Shown: positions 9,269 through 18,584, counted from the stretch's first letter. The stretch is DNA of 64,000 nt from JBOCEF01 sp047610385 (GCA_047610385.1 JBLGAC010000006.1:1-64000), one strand, 5' to 3'. Made by a program: numbers and translations. Notes: a model not told the origin generated them from the sequence alone.

Positions 9269-9976
9269 ATGAAAGCACTCAGTGTTGGCCGCAGCCTGAC
9301 CGAGCAGGTCTATCAGGCGATCGTTGAGGAGGTTCTCAGCGGGCGGCTCGTGCAAGGTGAGCATCTGGTGCAGGAGCTACTGGCCGCGAAATTGGGTGTT
9401 TCGCGGCAGCCAATTCAGCAGGCCATGGCGCTGTTGAAGGCCGACGGGATGGTTGAGGAAATCGGCAAACGCGGCCTGCGCGTCGCTGGTCTGGACCATG
9501 ATCGGATACGCGGCCACTACGACATCCGCGAGATTCTGGATGGCTATGCCGCAAGGTCAGCCGCTAGGGCGATCGCCTCAGGAAAACCGGTGCCAAAAGG
9601 GTTCCGGGCGCAGGTTGATGACTTGTTTGACAAGGGCGCAAAGGCGATCGACGCGCAGGATGTCCGTGAGCAGATCCGCTGTGATGAAGATCTGCACAAG
9701 CTGATCTACCACATGTCCGGCAACCCGGTCCTGCAGGAGATGGCAGAGCCGAACTGGCGCTTTTTGCGCCGCGTCATGGCCGAAGTTCTGCGTCTTGCCG
9801 AACCAGTGTCGACGATTTGGGAACAGCACCGGCTGATCATCGATGCCGTCATGGATGGTGAAGAGGACATCGCCGCGAAATATGCGCAGGACCATGTGCG
9901 CAACGCCGCAACCCGGTTGATGGCGGCGCTGACCCGGCATGGCGTCGGCGCGACCACAAGCGCACCGGATGCATGA
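9269..9976 (+). CDS. GntR-family transcriptional regulator (FadR/FCD subfamily)
   Basis: This 235-residue protein has an N-terminal winged helix (residues 8-75: LTEQVYQAIVEEVLSGRLVQ, then LAAKLGVSRQPIQQAMALLKADGMVEE) and an all-helical FCD ligand domain (about 85-220) with DLHKLIYHMSGNP and a late H in EQHRLIIDAVMDGE, which fit the metal- and acid-binding core of this subfamily. FCD regulators usually respond to carboxylic acids or acyl-CoA-like ligands. The ATG at 9269 follows GAGGAGA; an upstream GTG at 9230 lacks a ribosome site. Its last codons overlap the ATG of the acyl-CoA ligase by an ATGA, so it is the first gene of the catabolic operon it presumably controls. The downstream genes are broken, leaving this regulator without intact local targets. 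Confidence 0.88.
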   Translation: MKALSVGRSLTEQVYQAIVEEVLSGRLVQGEHLVQELLAAKLGVSRQPIQQAMALLKADGMVEEIGKRGLRVAGLDHDRIRGHYDIREILDGYAARSAARAIASGKPVPKGFRAQVDDLFDKGAKAIDAQDVREQIRCDEDLHKLIYHMSGNPVLQEMAEPNWRFLRRVMAEVLRLAEPVSTIWEQHRLIIDAVMDGEEDIAAKYAQDHVRNAATRLMAALTRHGVGATTSAPDA

Positions 9977-11520
9977 TTTCCATTTCGCTTCGTGTGGGCG
10001 AAGTCCTTGAAACGCAAGCGCGGGTGCAGCCGAATGTGATGGGCGTGCGGGATCTTGAACGCACGCTGACCTTTCGTGAATGGCATGCTCGCAGCAACAG
10101 GCTGGCCAACGGACTGCGCGGTCTGGGTCTGGCCAAGGGAGACCGGGTTGCGGTCTTTGCCTATAACCGCGTCGAATGGGCTGAGATTTATGTGGCCGCC
10201 GCCCTCGCTGGCGTGGTTCCGGTGCCGATCAACTTTCGCCTCAACGCGGCGGAGGCGGCGTTTATCATCCGTGATGCGGGCGCCGCAGCGATCATCGTCG
10301 AAGACGTCCTCGCCGACCTGTTGAACAGGCGCGGGACATTCACAGCATTTCCGCGCTGCATCTGATTGTGATCGGCGGCAAAGCCCGCGCCGGGTTTCAC
10401 AGCTATGAGACCTTGATCGACCAAGCGCCCGCCACTGCGCCTCGCACAATCGTCACCCCCAAATGATCCATGGTGTCTGATGTACACCTCAGGCACCACG
10501 GGGACCCCCAAGGGTGCGATCCGCAGTCACCGCGGGATGGCGATGCTGGCCTTGATGACGGACGTGGAATTCAGGCTGCACCGGCGCGACACCACGCTTC
10601 TTGTGATGCCGATGTGCCATGCAAATTCTCTCAACTTCTTCACCGCCAGCCTTTTCAGCAGCGCGGGGATCACGATCTTTTCCCGTGCCAGCTTTGACCC
10701 CGAATTGTGCCTGCGCACGCTGGGCGCCGGGGTGACGTTCACGTCTTTGGTTCCGACGCATTATGCGATGATGCTGGGCTTGCCGCGCAGCGAGGCGATC
10801 GGATCGGTCGAAAAGCTGCTGGTGTCGTCGGCCACCGCCTTTCCTGAGACCAAGCGCCTGATCATCGAAATGTTCGCCAATTCTGGCCTTTATGAGCTTT
10901 ATGGCTCCACCGAGGCGGGCTGGGTCACCGTGCTGCACCCTGATGAGCAGTTCGGCCATCTTGGCACAGTGGGGCGGGAGATCGTCGGCTCCCACCAGAT
11001 CAGGATTCTGGACGATGATGGCCAGGAGCTGCGCGATGGCCAGCCCGGTGAGCTGTTTTCCTGCTCTCCCTATCAGTTTGATGGCTACTGGAACCTGCCG
11101 GGAAAAACCGCTGAAGCGATGCGTGGCCAGTATCTTTCGGTTGGCGATGTCGCGCTGCGCGATGATCTGGGGTTCATACGGCTGATTGACCGAAAAAAGA
11201 ACCTGATCGTATCGGGCGGTGAGAACATTTACCCCGCAGAGGTGGAACAGGTGCTCATCACCCACCCGGACATCCGCGAAGTTGCGGTGATCGGGCGCCC
11301 TGACCGTAAATGGAGCGAACGGGTCGTCGCCTGTGTCGTGCCAAAGCCCGGCACGAACCCAAGCCCGGCGCAGATCATCGCATGGTCTCGTGGCCGCCTG
11401 GCCGGGTTCAAACGTCCCACTGAGGTGATCATCATCACGCCAGATGAAATGCCCCGCAACACCACCGGAAAAATCTTGCACCGCAAGCTAAGAGGAATGA
11501 TCAATACCAAAATAGTCTAG
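9973..11520 (+). pseudogene. AMP-dependent acyl-CoA ligase, two frameshifts
   Basis: This reads as a full-length (about 515-residue) member of the ANL adenylate-forming family: N-domain EVLETQARVQPNVMGVRD and LTFREWHARSNRLANGLRGL; the P-loop YTSGTTGTPKGAIRSH; the A5 motif YELYGSTEAGW; the A7 motif SVGDVALRDDLGFI; and the C-terminal lysine region NTTGKILHRKLR. The frame is lost near 10327 (AACAGGCGC, one base short) and regained near 10462 (CCCAAATGATCC, one base too many); the 135 bp between read LIVIGGKARAGFHSYETLID in another frame. The net shift is zero, but the frame-0 product ends at 10365. It overlaps the GntR gene by ATGA and precedes a broken ThDP enzyme. Either both indels are real decay or the assembly is wrong at two sites; substrate unknown. 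Confidence 0.85.
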
Positions 11521-11550
11521 GCGATGTCTCCAACCCCAAGGATCTTTTAA

Positions 11551-13079
11551 ATGACTATATCGTGCGTGGATCTGAACACTGACAATTTTTCTGTCGCCGC
11601 ATGGATCGCTGAATCCCTGAAGCGCCGTGGCGTGTCCCGTGTCTTTGGTCTGCAGGGCGGACATATTCAGCCAATCTGAGATTTCATCGCACAAAAGGGC
11701 ATTCAGATCATCGATGTCCGCGACGAAGGCGCCGCTGTCCATATGGCCCATGCGCATGCCGAACTGACCGGCGAATTGGGGGGCTGTATGGCGACCGCAG
11801 GGCCCGGCGTCACCAACTGCGTCACCGGCACGTGCAACGCGGACCTGTCGCGCGCGCCGGTTCTGCTGATCGGGGGATGCACGACGCGGGGGCAGGCCAA
11901 TATGGGCCCCCTGCAGGACATTCCCCATGTGGCGATCCTGTCGCCGGTCTGCCGCTATGCCCGCACCGCACGGGTGGCCGATCAGGTGCTGCGGGAAATG
12001 GACGAGGCCATTGCATGTGCGATGGGCGACGCGGGCGAACCGGGACCGGTGTATCTGGAGGTTCCGGTGGACATCCTTCGCAACGGCGTAAAGCCTGAAC
12101 TGGTACTGGATGAATGGCTGGCGGCGAAAGCGCCGCGCAAGGTCATGCCGTCCGAAGATGCTGTCGCAGCGGCCGTGGACGCGATCCGCAGCGCCCGCAG
12201 GATTCTGGTCATTTCTGGCAGGGGCGCGCGGCGTGTGTCTGCTGCGGTCGTTGATTTTCTTGACGCGACCGGCGCTCTCTACCTCGACACACAGGAATCG
12301 CGGGGCCTGGTTCCGTCTGATCATCCAAGCGTGGTTGGGGCGGTGCGCGCCGCCGCCATGGGACAGGCCGATCTGGTGATCACGCTGGACCGAAAACTGG
12401 ACTATCAGCTCGGCTATGGCTCACCCGCCGTCTTTGCAGAGGCGCAATTCCTGCGCATCGCCGACACGCCAAAGGAACTGATCCACAACCGCCGCGGCGC
12501 GCCAGAGGTTCTGGGCGATGTCGGCGCAACACTGTCGGCGATTTCCTGTCCTTCGCGCGTGTTGGCCTGACGACGTCAGCGTATATGGATGCCGGTGTGT
12601 TTGGATGCCTCGGCGTCGGTGTGCCGTTTGCCAGCGCCGCATCGCTGGCATTTCCTGATCGGCAGGTGGTCTGCGTCACCGGCGACGGTGCCTATGCGAT
12701 CAACGCGATAGAGATCGACACCGCCGTCCGCCACGGCGCCAAGATCGTGGTCATCGTGTCAAATAATGCCGCCTGGAACATTGAGCGCTACGATCAAGAC
12801 ATGAACTATGGCGGCCGGGTCGTCGGAACTGAACTGGCGCATTCGGATTATGCTGCAATGGCGCGCGCCTTTGGTGCCCATGGCGAGCGTGTCGAAGATC
12901 TGGCCGATCTGAAGGGTGCAATAGAGCGCGCCATGGCCAACGCACCGGCGGTCGTGGACGTTGTAACGTCGCAATATGCGCCTTCGTCTGATGCTGGAAA
13001 GGGGCTGGGATACGTTCCGAACTATCAGGCGTTGACGGCCTGGGACGATGCAGAGCGCAAGCGGCGGGATGAGATCTAG
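11551..13079 (+). pseudogene. Thiamine-diphosphate enzyme (acetolactate synthase/oxalyl-CoA decarboxylase-like), decayed
   Basis: Starting at ATG 11551, the protein shows the ThDP-enzyme N-domain (WIAESLKRRGVSRVFGLQGG, then EGAAVHMAHAHAELTGELGG and TAGPGVTNCVTGTCNADLSR) but meets an in-frame TGA at 11677 where a Trp (TGG, before DF) is expected. The rest is open to 12570 through the middle domain. The C-terminal pyrophosphate-binding domain (GDFLSFARVGLTTSAYMDAG, then VTGDGAYAINAIEIDTAV with SNNAAWNIERYD) lies in another frame to 13079. Roughly 60 residues expected between GATLSAI and GDFLSFA are missing, so there is also a deletion. Family members carboligate or decarboxylate 2-oxoacids or acyl-CoAs; the exact reaction is unknown. 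It was probably co-transcribed with the ligase and regulator upstream. Confidence 0.85.
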
Positions 13080-13297
13080 CGCTGGATGATTGCCTTAACT
13101 TCACTCAGTCAGTTCGCTGGGCCGCAATGGCTTCTGCCAGCACATTCGCCACTTTGACGATGCAGCTGTTTCTTGCACCAATCAACAGATCGATCCCGCA
13201 GTGGCCAGTGACAGCGCATCCTGCTTTTTGAATTGACAAATCGCAGCCTCTGAGGCCAGCTTAGAACTCTGAATGCAAATAAATAAGGGAAGACTCA

Positions 13298-13390
13298 ATG
13301 ACTTGGACAAAACCCATCATCGAAGAATTTACGTGCGGCATGGAAATAAACATGTATTTTCCAGCTGAAGGCGAAGACGACCTGTTTTAA
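13298..13390 (+). CDS. pqqA: PqqA, PQQ precursor peptide (orphan)
   Basis: This 30-residue peptide begins MTWTKPIIEEFTCGMEINMY and ends in FPAEGEDDLF. It has the family layout: a short MxWxxP start and the conserved Glu-x3-Tyr (Glu16, Tyr20) that PqqE cross-links to make pyrroloquinoline quinone, the redox cofactor of periplasmic dehydrogenases. AAGGGAAGA lies 8-10 bases before the ATG. A strong hairpin follows at 13405-13426, where pqqA is often separated from pqqB. No pqqB, C, D or E is present downstream; instead there is AT-rich DNA and IS debris. The broken ligase and ThDP-enzyme genes lie just upstream. The peptide itself looks intact. It could still serve if the rest of the pqq genes lie elsewhere. 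Confidence 0.85.
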   Translation: MTWTKPIIEEFTCGMEINMYFPAEGEDDLF

Positions 13391-13404
13391 ACGAAAAATC
13401 AAGG

Positions 13405-13426
13405 CGCAGGGCCATCTGGCCCTGCG
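13405..13426 (+). terminator. Hairpin after pqqA
   Basis: CGCAGGGCC and GGCCCTGCG form a perfect 9-bp stem with the loop ATCT, 14 bases after the pqqA stop. There is no clear U-run after it, so it may stabilise the short pqqA transcript or attenuate read-through rather than terminate fully. Confidence 0.5.
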
Positions 13427-13429
13427 TAC

Positions 13430-13910
13430 ACCTTATTTATCTGATTAAGATTTAAAAAATTACATATCTTTTCAGTTACAGGTACTTTTTATCGAATTTT
13501 TCAAAAATCTTGCACAAATTTGGACATTTTAAATTATTTGCCATGCTAAGCTGGTTTGATGCGGAAATTTGCATAATTACATCTTAAATTTTGTAGAGCG
13601 ATGATTAGAAAATTTATCTCAGGCCGTATTATGGCAGGAACAACCCCTTTTCTATGTAAAATTTTTAGCGGCCAATATCAAAAATGTTCGCCACACCTTC
13701 TTGGCTCAACATTCATAAATGAAGATTACATTTACTGGTAATTTTGATATAAATCTTGATTATCTTATTGTATTTGACCATCACTTGTGAATCACAGGAT
13801 TCTGGTTACTGCGGTTGCAGCCATTTTTACGCGATAGGCCGAGAGGCGTGCCGCGGGTTGATGTGCCAGGACACCCCCGCTGGCTAGGGTCCGCACAAGA
13901 CCCTCTAAAA
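13430..13910. other. AT-rich gap, no supported gene
   Basis: This stretch is far more AT-rich than the rest of the window and full of stops. The only frame of note starts ATGATTAGAAAA at 13602 and runs 48 codons, with no recognisable family. The composition suggests foreign or decayed DNA where pqqB would be expected. Confidence 0.4.
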
Positions 13911-13916
13911 CTGGTG

Positions 13917-14505
13917 CATCAATGAGAGCCGGACCTGCGTGTTCGACCGCATCTTCACGGCGCTGGCCGCCGAGAGCGTAGCAACGAAGACCGTGATGAT
14001 CCCTTCTCGTGGATTGCCGGGCAACGGACGCAGACCCTCTCAGGGCCCGTCACACCGCGACGAGCTTAGGTAAAAAGGGACTGTTCCCCACCGCATCTAA
14101 CGCACCAAAGGCGGCCAGACCTCCAAGGTGCACGCTATCTGCGATATGGGTGGTAAGCCATTGATGTTGCCGACAACCAAAGGGCAGATCAGCGACCATC
14201 ACGGCACCGCGACGGCCCTGCAGACACTGCCGGACGCCAAGGCCCTGATCGCCAACAAGGGCGTCGGGGCGCGACTGGTTCCGCCAAGCTCTGTTCGATC
14301 CGAACATCACGCCCTGCATTCCCGCACACAAGAACCGCAAAGCCCCGATAACCTACGACATCAAAATCTACCGACAGCACAATCTGGTTGAGCGCATGTT
14401 CGGCAGGCTCGAGGGCTGTTGCCGCATCGCCGCGCGCTTTGAGCGCTGCGCCCACACGTTCATGAGTGCCATCTGCATCGCTGCAACCGTCATATTCTGG
14501 TTATG
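13917..14505 (+). mobile_element. IS5-family transposase relic (second subgroup)
   Basis: Pieces of an IS5-family transposase run along the plus strand in shifting frames: DRIFTALAAESVATKTVMI near 13950, RTKGGQTSKVHAICDMGGKP near 14110, TALQTLPDAKALIANKGV near 14215, and the C-terminus LVERMFGRLEGCCRIAARFE followed by RCAHTFMSAICIAATVIFWL ending at about 14505. The second half is much better preserved than the first. Stops and frameshifts make it inactive. Confidence 0.75.
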
Positions 14506-14707
14506 AGTCCTGAGCCTAGGAGAGCCCAATTCTACTGATGTAAAATCGCCCGTTACAGGCTGTACTTGGCGGAGCACTCCAGTACAAAGAGCTGAATTTT
14601 TTTGGTCCCAAGCGCCAATCACGCCGCCACAAGATTTAGACCAGATTTATAGTTAATGCATTTTGGAATGCCATTATCTTGTGTTTATTGTAGAAAATAA
14701 TTCATTA

Positions 14708-15545
14708 GACCGTGTGGACAAACGGGATTCCCACAGCGCCACCACCGTGATTCAAGGCTGGAAACTAGGAGCCAGCCTTGAACCGAGACCTGATCGACGA
14801 CGCGGCATGGGCGCTGATTGCCCTGTTCCTGCCGCCTGAGCGCGGGCTTGCCTGCCGCCCATCCATCGGCAATCGGCGGCTGCTCGAAGGTATCGTGTGG
14901 ACCCGCGCGCACTGGCGCGATTTACCCGAGTGCTTTGGCAAGTCGAACACCGTCTGGCGCAGGTTTGCTCGTTGGCGCGACGCCGGGGTAATCGAAGGTA
15001 TTCTCGAGGCTTTAGTGGCCAGCGGCGCGGGCGATGGTGCAATCCAGATGATCGATAGCACCGTTATCCGTGCGGACCAGCATAGTGCCAGAGCCAAAAG
15101 AGGGCAGCGAATTTAACGCCTTAGGACGGTCTCGCGGCGGCTTCAGTACCAAAATCCATGTGCTGACGGACGCGCACGGGCTGCCAATTGCGATGCACCT
15201 AACGCCGGGCCAGACGGCCGATATTTCCGCCGCCTCCGCCCTGTTGGCCTATGCCGAACAACGCCCGCGCGACCTGCTGGCCGACAAGGGCTATGACAGC
15301 GACGACCTGCGCGCCAAGCTCTATTTGCAGGGGTCTCACCCGATCATCTCGTAGAGATCCAACCGTAAGCAGCCCGGCACGCTGGACCGGGCGCGCTACG
15401 CCAAGCGCAACCGCATCGAGCGTATGATGGGCTTGTAAAGCAGTTTCGACGCGTCGCCACCCGCTACGGCAAGACCCCTGCAAGCTTTCTAAGCTTCGTT
15501 CAAATCGCCGCAATCCATCGCTGGATGCGCATTGTCCACGCAGCC
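14708..15545 (+). mobile_element. IS5-family element, 838 bp, degenerate (copy 3)
   Basis: The left end GACCGTGTGGACAAAC and the inverted right end ATTGTCCACGCAGCC bound an 838-bp element flanked by TA on both sides. The transposase starts at TTG 14778 (NRDLIDDAAWALIALFLPPE) and continues to 15116, then a second frame (15070-15354) carries EFNALGRSRGGFSTKIHVLT and LLADKGYDSDDLRAKLYLQG. The two frames overlap as in IS elements that use a frameshift, but further stops (15352 and 15436) destroy the C-terminus, which otherwise reads RARYAKRNRIERMMGL. It lies only 50 bp from the 3' end of the sulfotransferase. Confidence 0.85.
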
Positions 15546-15595
15546 TAGGCCGTGCGCCGAACCTGCGCACCTCTGGCGCGGTGGGGCCGATGTGG

Positions 15596-16432
15596 TCAAC
15601 GCCAGGATTTCTTGCGCCAAAGCGTTTCGACGTCAGACCGCAGGTAAATCATGCGGTCGTCATCAGGCAGGCTCAGCGCGGCAGCATCGCCACCCGCGGG
15701 CGCACCCGCGGGGCAATCATGCCCCCAGCCGCGATCCTTCCAGCGCCGGTGCAGCAGGGCGTCGACCGCGTGCATCTTCTCAATCTGCGTGCGCAGCGCG
15801 ATCGGCAGATCCTTGGCACGCACCTCGCCGGGCACATCGCGCCCACCGCCGACATTGTGCGGCTTCACATGGTCGTCGACCCCCAGATTACGGCTGATGC
15901 CGGCCACCGCCTCGTCGCAGCGCTGATGGCCGCCGACGAAATGGAACCCGGCCAGCGCGCCCTCCAGAAACTGAAACCGCGCGCGCGAGGACATGCGATA
16001 GATCCCCGGATAGCCGATTTCGAAATACCGCATCAGCAAAAAGCGCGCGATCGGGTTGCGCCGCTGGGCGCGCAGCCATGTCTCAAATCGTGGCGGCGTC
16101 GGATCACCGCGATCCACTGCCCGCCAGAGGCGATAGTTGTAAAAGCTGACATGCCAGCCGACCGGATCACGCAGCAGCACAGACTGGCGCAACACGCGCC
16201 CCGGATAGAACCGCGCCATCGATCGCGCCAGCGAATGGCCCGACATCACCCGCCCCTTGGCCACCACATCCACAGGCAGCGCCGCGCGGTTGCCGATCAC
16301 GTCGCGCAGCGGGTTTTTCCAGCGCGGTGCCAGCGCAAAGCCCCCTGGCCCCAGCGTGCGGCGAAAATGGGTTTCAACCGTGGTGCCGGCGCATTTGGGG
16401 ACATGAACGAAGAAATGGATCGGATCGGTCAT
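15596..16432 (-). CDS. Sulfotransferase-family protein
   Basis: This 278-residue protein has the two PAPS-binding elements of sulfotransferases: FFVHVPKCAGTTVETHFRR at its start (5'-phosphosulfate loop) and VLLRDPVGWHVSFYNYRLWR near residue 95 (3'-phosphate site). Such enzymes transfer sulfate from PAPS to sugars or other surface molecules. The ATG at 16432 is preferred because GGGAG precedes it by 6 bases; a second ATG at 16447 is possible. Its 3' end almost touches the 838-bp IS5 copy, so the gene may have been shortened, though the reading frame ends cleanly with the basic tail ETLWRKKSWR. The acceptor is unknown. Confidence 0.8.
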   Translation of the reverse strand: MTDPIHFFVHVPKCAGTTVETHFRRTLGPGGFALAPRWKNPLRDVIGNRAALPVDVVAKGRVMSGHSLARSMARFYPGRVLRQSVLLRDPVGWHVSFYNYRLWRAVDRGDPTPPRFETWLRAQRRNPIARFLLMRYFEIGYPGIYRMSSRARFQFLEGALAGFHFVGGHQRCDEAVAGISRNLGVDDHVKPHNVGGGRDVPGEVRAKDLPIALRTQIEKMHAVDALLHRRWKDRGWGHDCPAGAPAGGDAAALSLPDDDRMIYLRSDVETLWRKKSWR

Positions 16433-16547
16433 GATGTCTCCCGGCACATGAGGTGCACTGTGCCAGCGTTCAACATTTACATGCTGAGGTCAGATATTGT
16501 CCACCCGAATTGTAAGCGTTTGCTTTTAAGAAGATAATTACCGGGCC

Positions 16548-16907
16548 ATGTCGCGCCCTGCCCCTATAACGGGCATGAAGGGGTGGGGGGAGCATTTCAG
16601 CGCGCCACAAGCTCTGCGCCGCATTGGTTTGGATCACGGGCTTTGGCTGATCAAGCGATTGGATGGCAACAAGGCCCATATGGCGTGTAAGGTGCTGAAC
16701 CAGTTTGCAATTTTCCTGCGCCATGCGGCGGCGGCAATGCTTGGTGTGGATTTGCTGGTGACACCGTTTGAACGGAACGAATTTTTGTGCCCACCCTTGC
16801 ACAGGGGCGCTGCCATGACCCAACCGATGGAGCGGCGCAGCCCGAAGGAACGCGCATATCAGCGGCAGTTTAATGAGGCGCGCGCACCCGCAGACAGGTT
16901 TTTCTGA
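16548..16907 (+). CDS. Doubtful 119-residue hypothetical protein
   Basis: A frame starting ATGTCGCGCCC and ending in RQFNEARAPADRFF. No domain is recognised. It contains a hydrophobic stretch (CKVLNQFAIFLRHAAAAMLG) and a charged tail (MERRSPKERAYQRQFNEARA). No good ribosome site is visible. A minus-strand frame of similar length overlaps it, so this may be non-coding DNA. Confidence 0.25.
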   Translation: MSRPAPITGMKGWGEHFSAPQALRRIGLDHGLWLIKRLDGNKAHMACKVLNQFAIFLRHAAAAMLGVDLLVTPFERNEFLCPPLHRGAAMTQPMERRSPKERAYQRQFNEARAPADRFF

Positions 16908-17152
16908 ACAGTGCCGCGCGTTTTTTGAATGCTGAACAGGTCATATGACCGGCCGTGGCGAACGGGTGTAGCAGATGAATTATTTGATCGCCCAAGGATG
17001 CTTCACCTTCGAAAGCGGGTGCTCGATCCCGCCTTCTGGGCCGATCGGCATGACCCAGGATGTCGCGCGCAAGCTTCGCCTGATGGTCTCCACCCGACGC
17101 TCGGCATCCTGATATCCCCGCACGCTGATCGGTGCGGGGATGGATCAACGGG

Positions 17153-17998
17153 TCAGCCCCGCTTGCGACGCGCGAGCAGGCCAAGCCCGGCGATCCCGCC
17201 CAGCATAAGCGGCAGCGTGGCAGGAACCGGCACTGGTGCCGTCACCCCCGCGGCAGTAATTATGAAATCGTTCAGATCATACGCAGTCAAGAAATTACCA
17301 GGGTCCCCAAAACCTACCTCACCGCCGCCGATGTACATTCCGCCGGGGCCGGGAGCGTTTGTACCCCAATCTGCAGTGACACCTGAAAGTGACCATTCGC
17401 CTCCTCCATCTATGGGGTTTCCAGTGTTTGCGTAGGTGGTTCCGCCCGTCGTATAACTCAGCTTCATATCGGACATGTTCAGGATCGTGTCGCTGTCGCC
17501 TTGCAAGTCACCGTTAAAGGTACCGCTGCCTGTATAGTCCGCCCCTGCGATGTCGAAACTGAAGGCAAAGTCAGCCGCCGTAACCGGCGCACCCGACACA
17601 GAGATGATGAAATCGCTCGGATCATACGCAGTCAAGAAATTACCAGGGTCCCCAAAACCTACCTCACCGCCGCCGATGTACATTCCGCCGGGGCCGGGAG
17701 CGTTTGTACCCCAATCTGCAGTGACACCTGAAAGTGACCATCCGCCTCCTCCATCTATGGGGTTTCCAGTGTTTGCGTAGGTGGTTCCGCCCGTCGTATA
17801 ACTCAGCATCATATTGGTCATGTTCAGGATTGTGTCGCTGTCGCCCTGCAGCTCACCATTAAAGGTACCGTTGCCTGTATAGTCCGCCCCAGCAATGTCG
17901 AAACTGAAGTCGAAGCTTGCCGCACTGGCTGCCCCGGCCGACATAAACGACACCAGCGCATCAGCTATGATTTACGTTTTCAGTTTTGCGATTCTCAT
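17153..17998 (-). pseudogene. VPLPA-CTERM-type surface protein with internal duplication and stop codon in signal peptide
   Basis: From ATG 17998 (preceded by GAGGGATGAAAA) the frame reads MRIAKLKT, then TAA at 17974-17972, then IIADALVSFMSAGAASAASF: a normal signal peptide broken by one nonsense codon (for example TTA changed to TAA). The mature part is two near-identical 115-residue units (FSFDIAGADYTGxGTFNGxL, then NPIDGGGxWSLSGVTADWG and GGMYIGGGEVGFGDPGNF). The C-terminus APVPVPATLPLMLGGIAGLG with LLARRKRG is a VPLPA/PEP-CTERM-like sorting tail: short motif, hydrophobic helix, basic end, recognised by an exosortase in rhodobacterial cells. Without the first ATG the next start is GTG 17953, which leaves no positively charged n-region, so export would fail. 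Function unknown; probably extracellular. Confidence 0.8.
17252..17925. repeat. 345-bp tandem duplication inside the VPxPA-anchored protein
   Basis: Bases about 17252-17580 repeat at 17597-17925 with an offset of exactly 345 bp (115 codons). Over the best part (from ACGCAGTCAAGAAATTACCA at 17281 and 17626) only a few differences are visible, such as CCATTCGCCT against CCATCCGCCT. The near-identity points to a recent duplication or ongoing gene conversion. Confidence 0.9.
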
Positions 17999-18399
17999 TT
18001 TTCATCCCTCGGATGAATGCGTTACGGACCGTTGATTAAGCAGCCCATGGCAAATATTATTAGAAATATCGTATCAAGGAAAATCTGTTTTCAAGCATTT
18101 GCAACTTCCCGCCACGGTCAATTCAAGGCTGATCGGCATGACTCGGGCGGCCGCGCGCACGCTCCGCCTGCCGCGCTGGCCCGGTTGTGATGCGGGCGCG
18201 TCGCTGCAAGCACAGCGAACGCTGACGCTCGTGGCTTACCAATCGACTGAACCCCGCCCTGCTGGTGGGGTATTTCTCAGGCTGGCGCGATGGAGGTAGC
18301 AACCCCAGCAACCACGCATTGAAGGGTGGATGATTTGGGGATAAGGCGGAAGATCCGTCTATTTCTTCCTAAATATTTCAACGGATTAGCTGAAAAATA
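17999..18399. other. Intergenic region, no supported gene
   Basis: This lies between the VPxPA-anchored protein and tRNA-Leu. It must hold the promoter of the minus-strand surface protein (AT-rich 18040-18100). A 66-codon frame at 18099-18299 is compositionally like background and is not called. Confidence 0.4.
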
Positions 18400-18485
18400 T
18401 GGTGCCCGCTGCCGGACTCGAACCGGCATGCCCATGTGGCGCAGGATTTTAAGTCCCGAGCGTCTACCAGTTCCGCCAAGCGGGC
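18400..18485 (-). tRNA. tRNA-Leu (anticodon UAA)
   Basis: Read on the minus strand, the 86-nt sequence begins GCCCGCTTGGCGGAACTGG and ends GGCAGCGGGCACCA. The acceptor stem GCCCGCT pairs with AGCGGGC, followed by A and an encoded CCA. The anticodon loop CTTAAAA gives UAA. A variable arm (TGCGCCACATGGGCA region) and the T-loop GGTTCGAGTCC are present, as expected of a class II tRNA-Leu. Confidence 0.96.
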
Positions 18486-18557
18486 CCCTCCCTTTCTTAG
18501 CCGCGCGCGGTGCCGGGGTGCAAGATGCGCGCGCATGACGGGCAGCGCTGGAAATGA

Positions 18558-18572
18558 GAACAAATAGCGAAT
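18558..18572 (+). promoter_or_regulatory. Candidate LexA (SOS) box upstream of dnaE2
   Basis: GAAC-AAATAGC-GAAT matches the alphaproteobacterial LexA consensus GAAC-N7-GAAC with one mismatch in the last base. It sits 12 bases before the start codon of dnaE2, a gene that is LexA-controlled in many alphaproteobacteria, so LexA bound here would block transcription. Confidence 0.6.
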
Positions 18573-18584
18573 ATCATGCCAGGC

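Noticed and set aside
13602..13748. A 48-codon frame starting ATGATTAGAAAATTT
   Set aside because: It has no family resemblance and lies in AT-rich gap DNA with no downstream context.
18099..18299. A 66-codon plus-strand frame before tRNA-Leu
   Set aside because: It has biased, Arg/Ala-rich composition, an overlapping minus-strand frame and no ribosome site.
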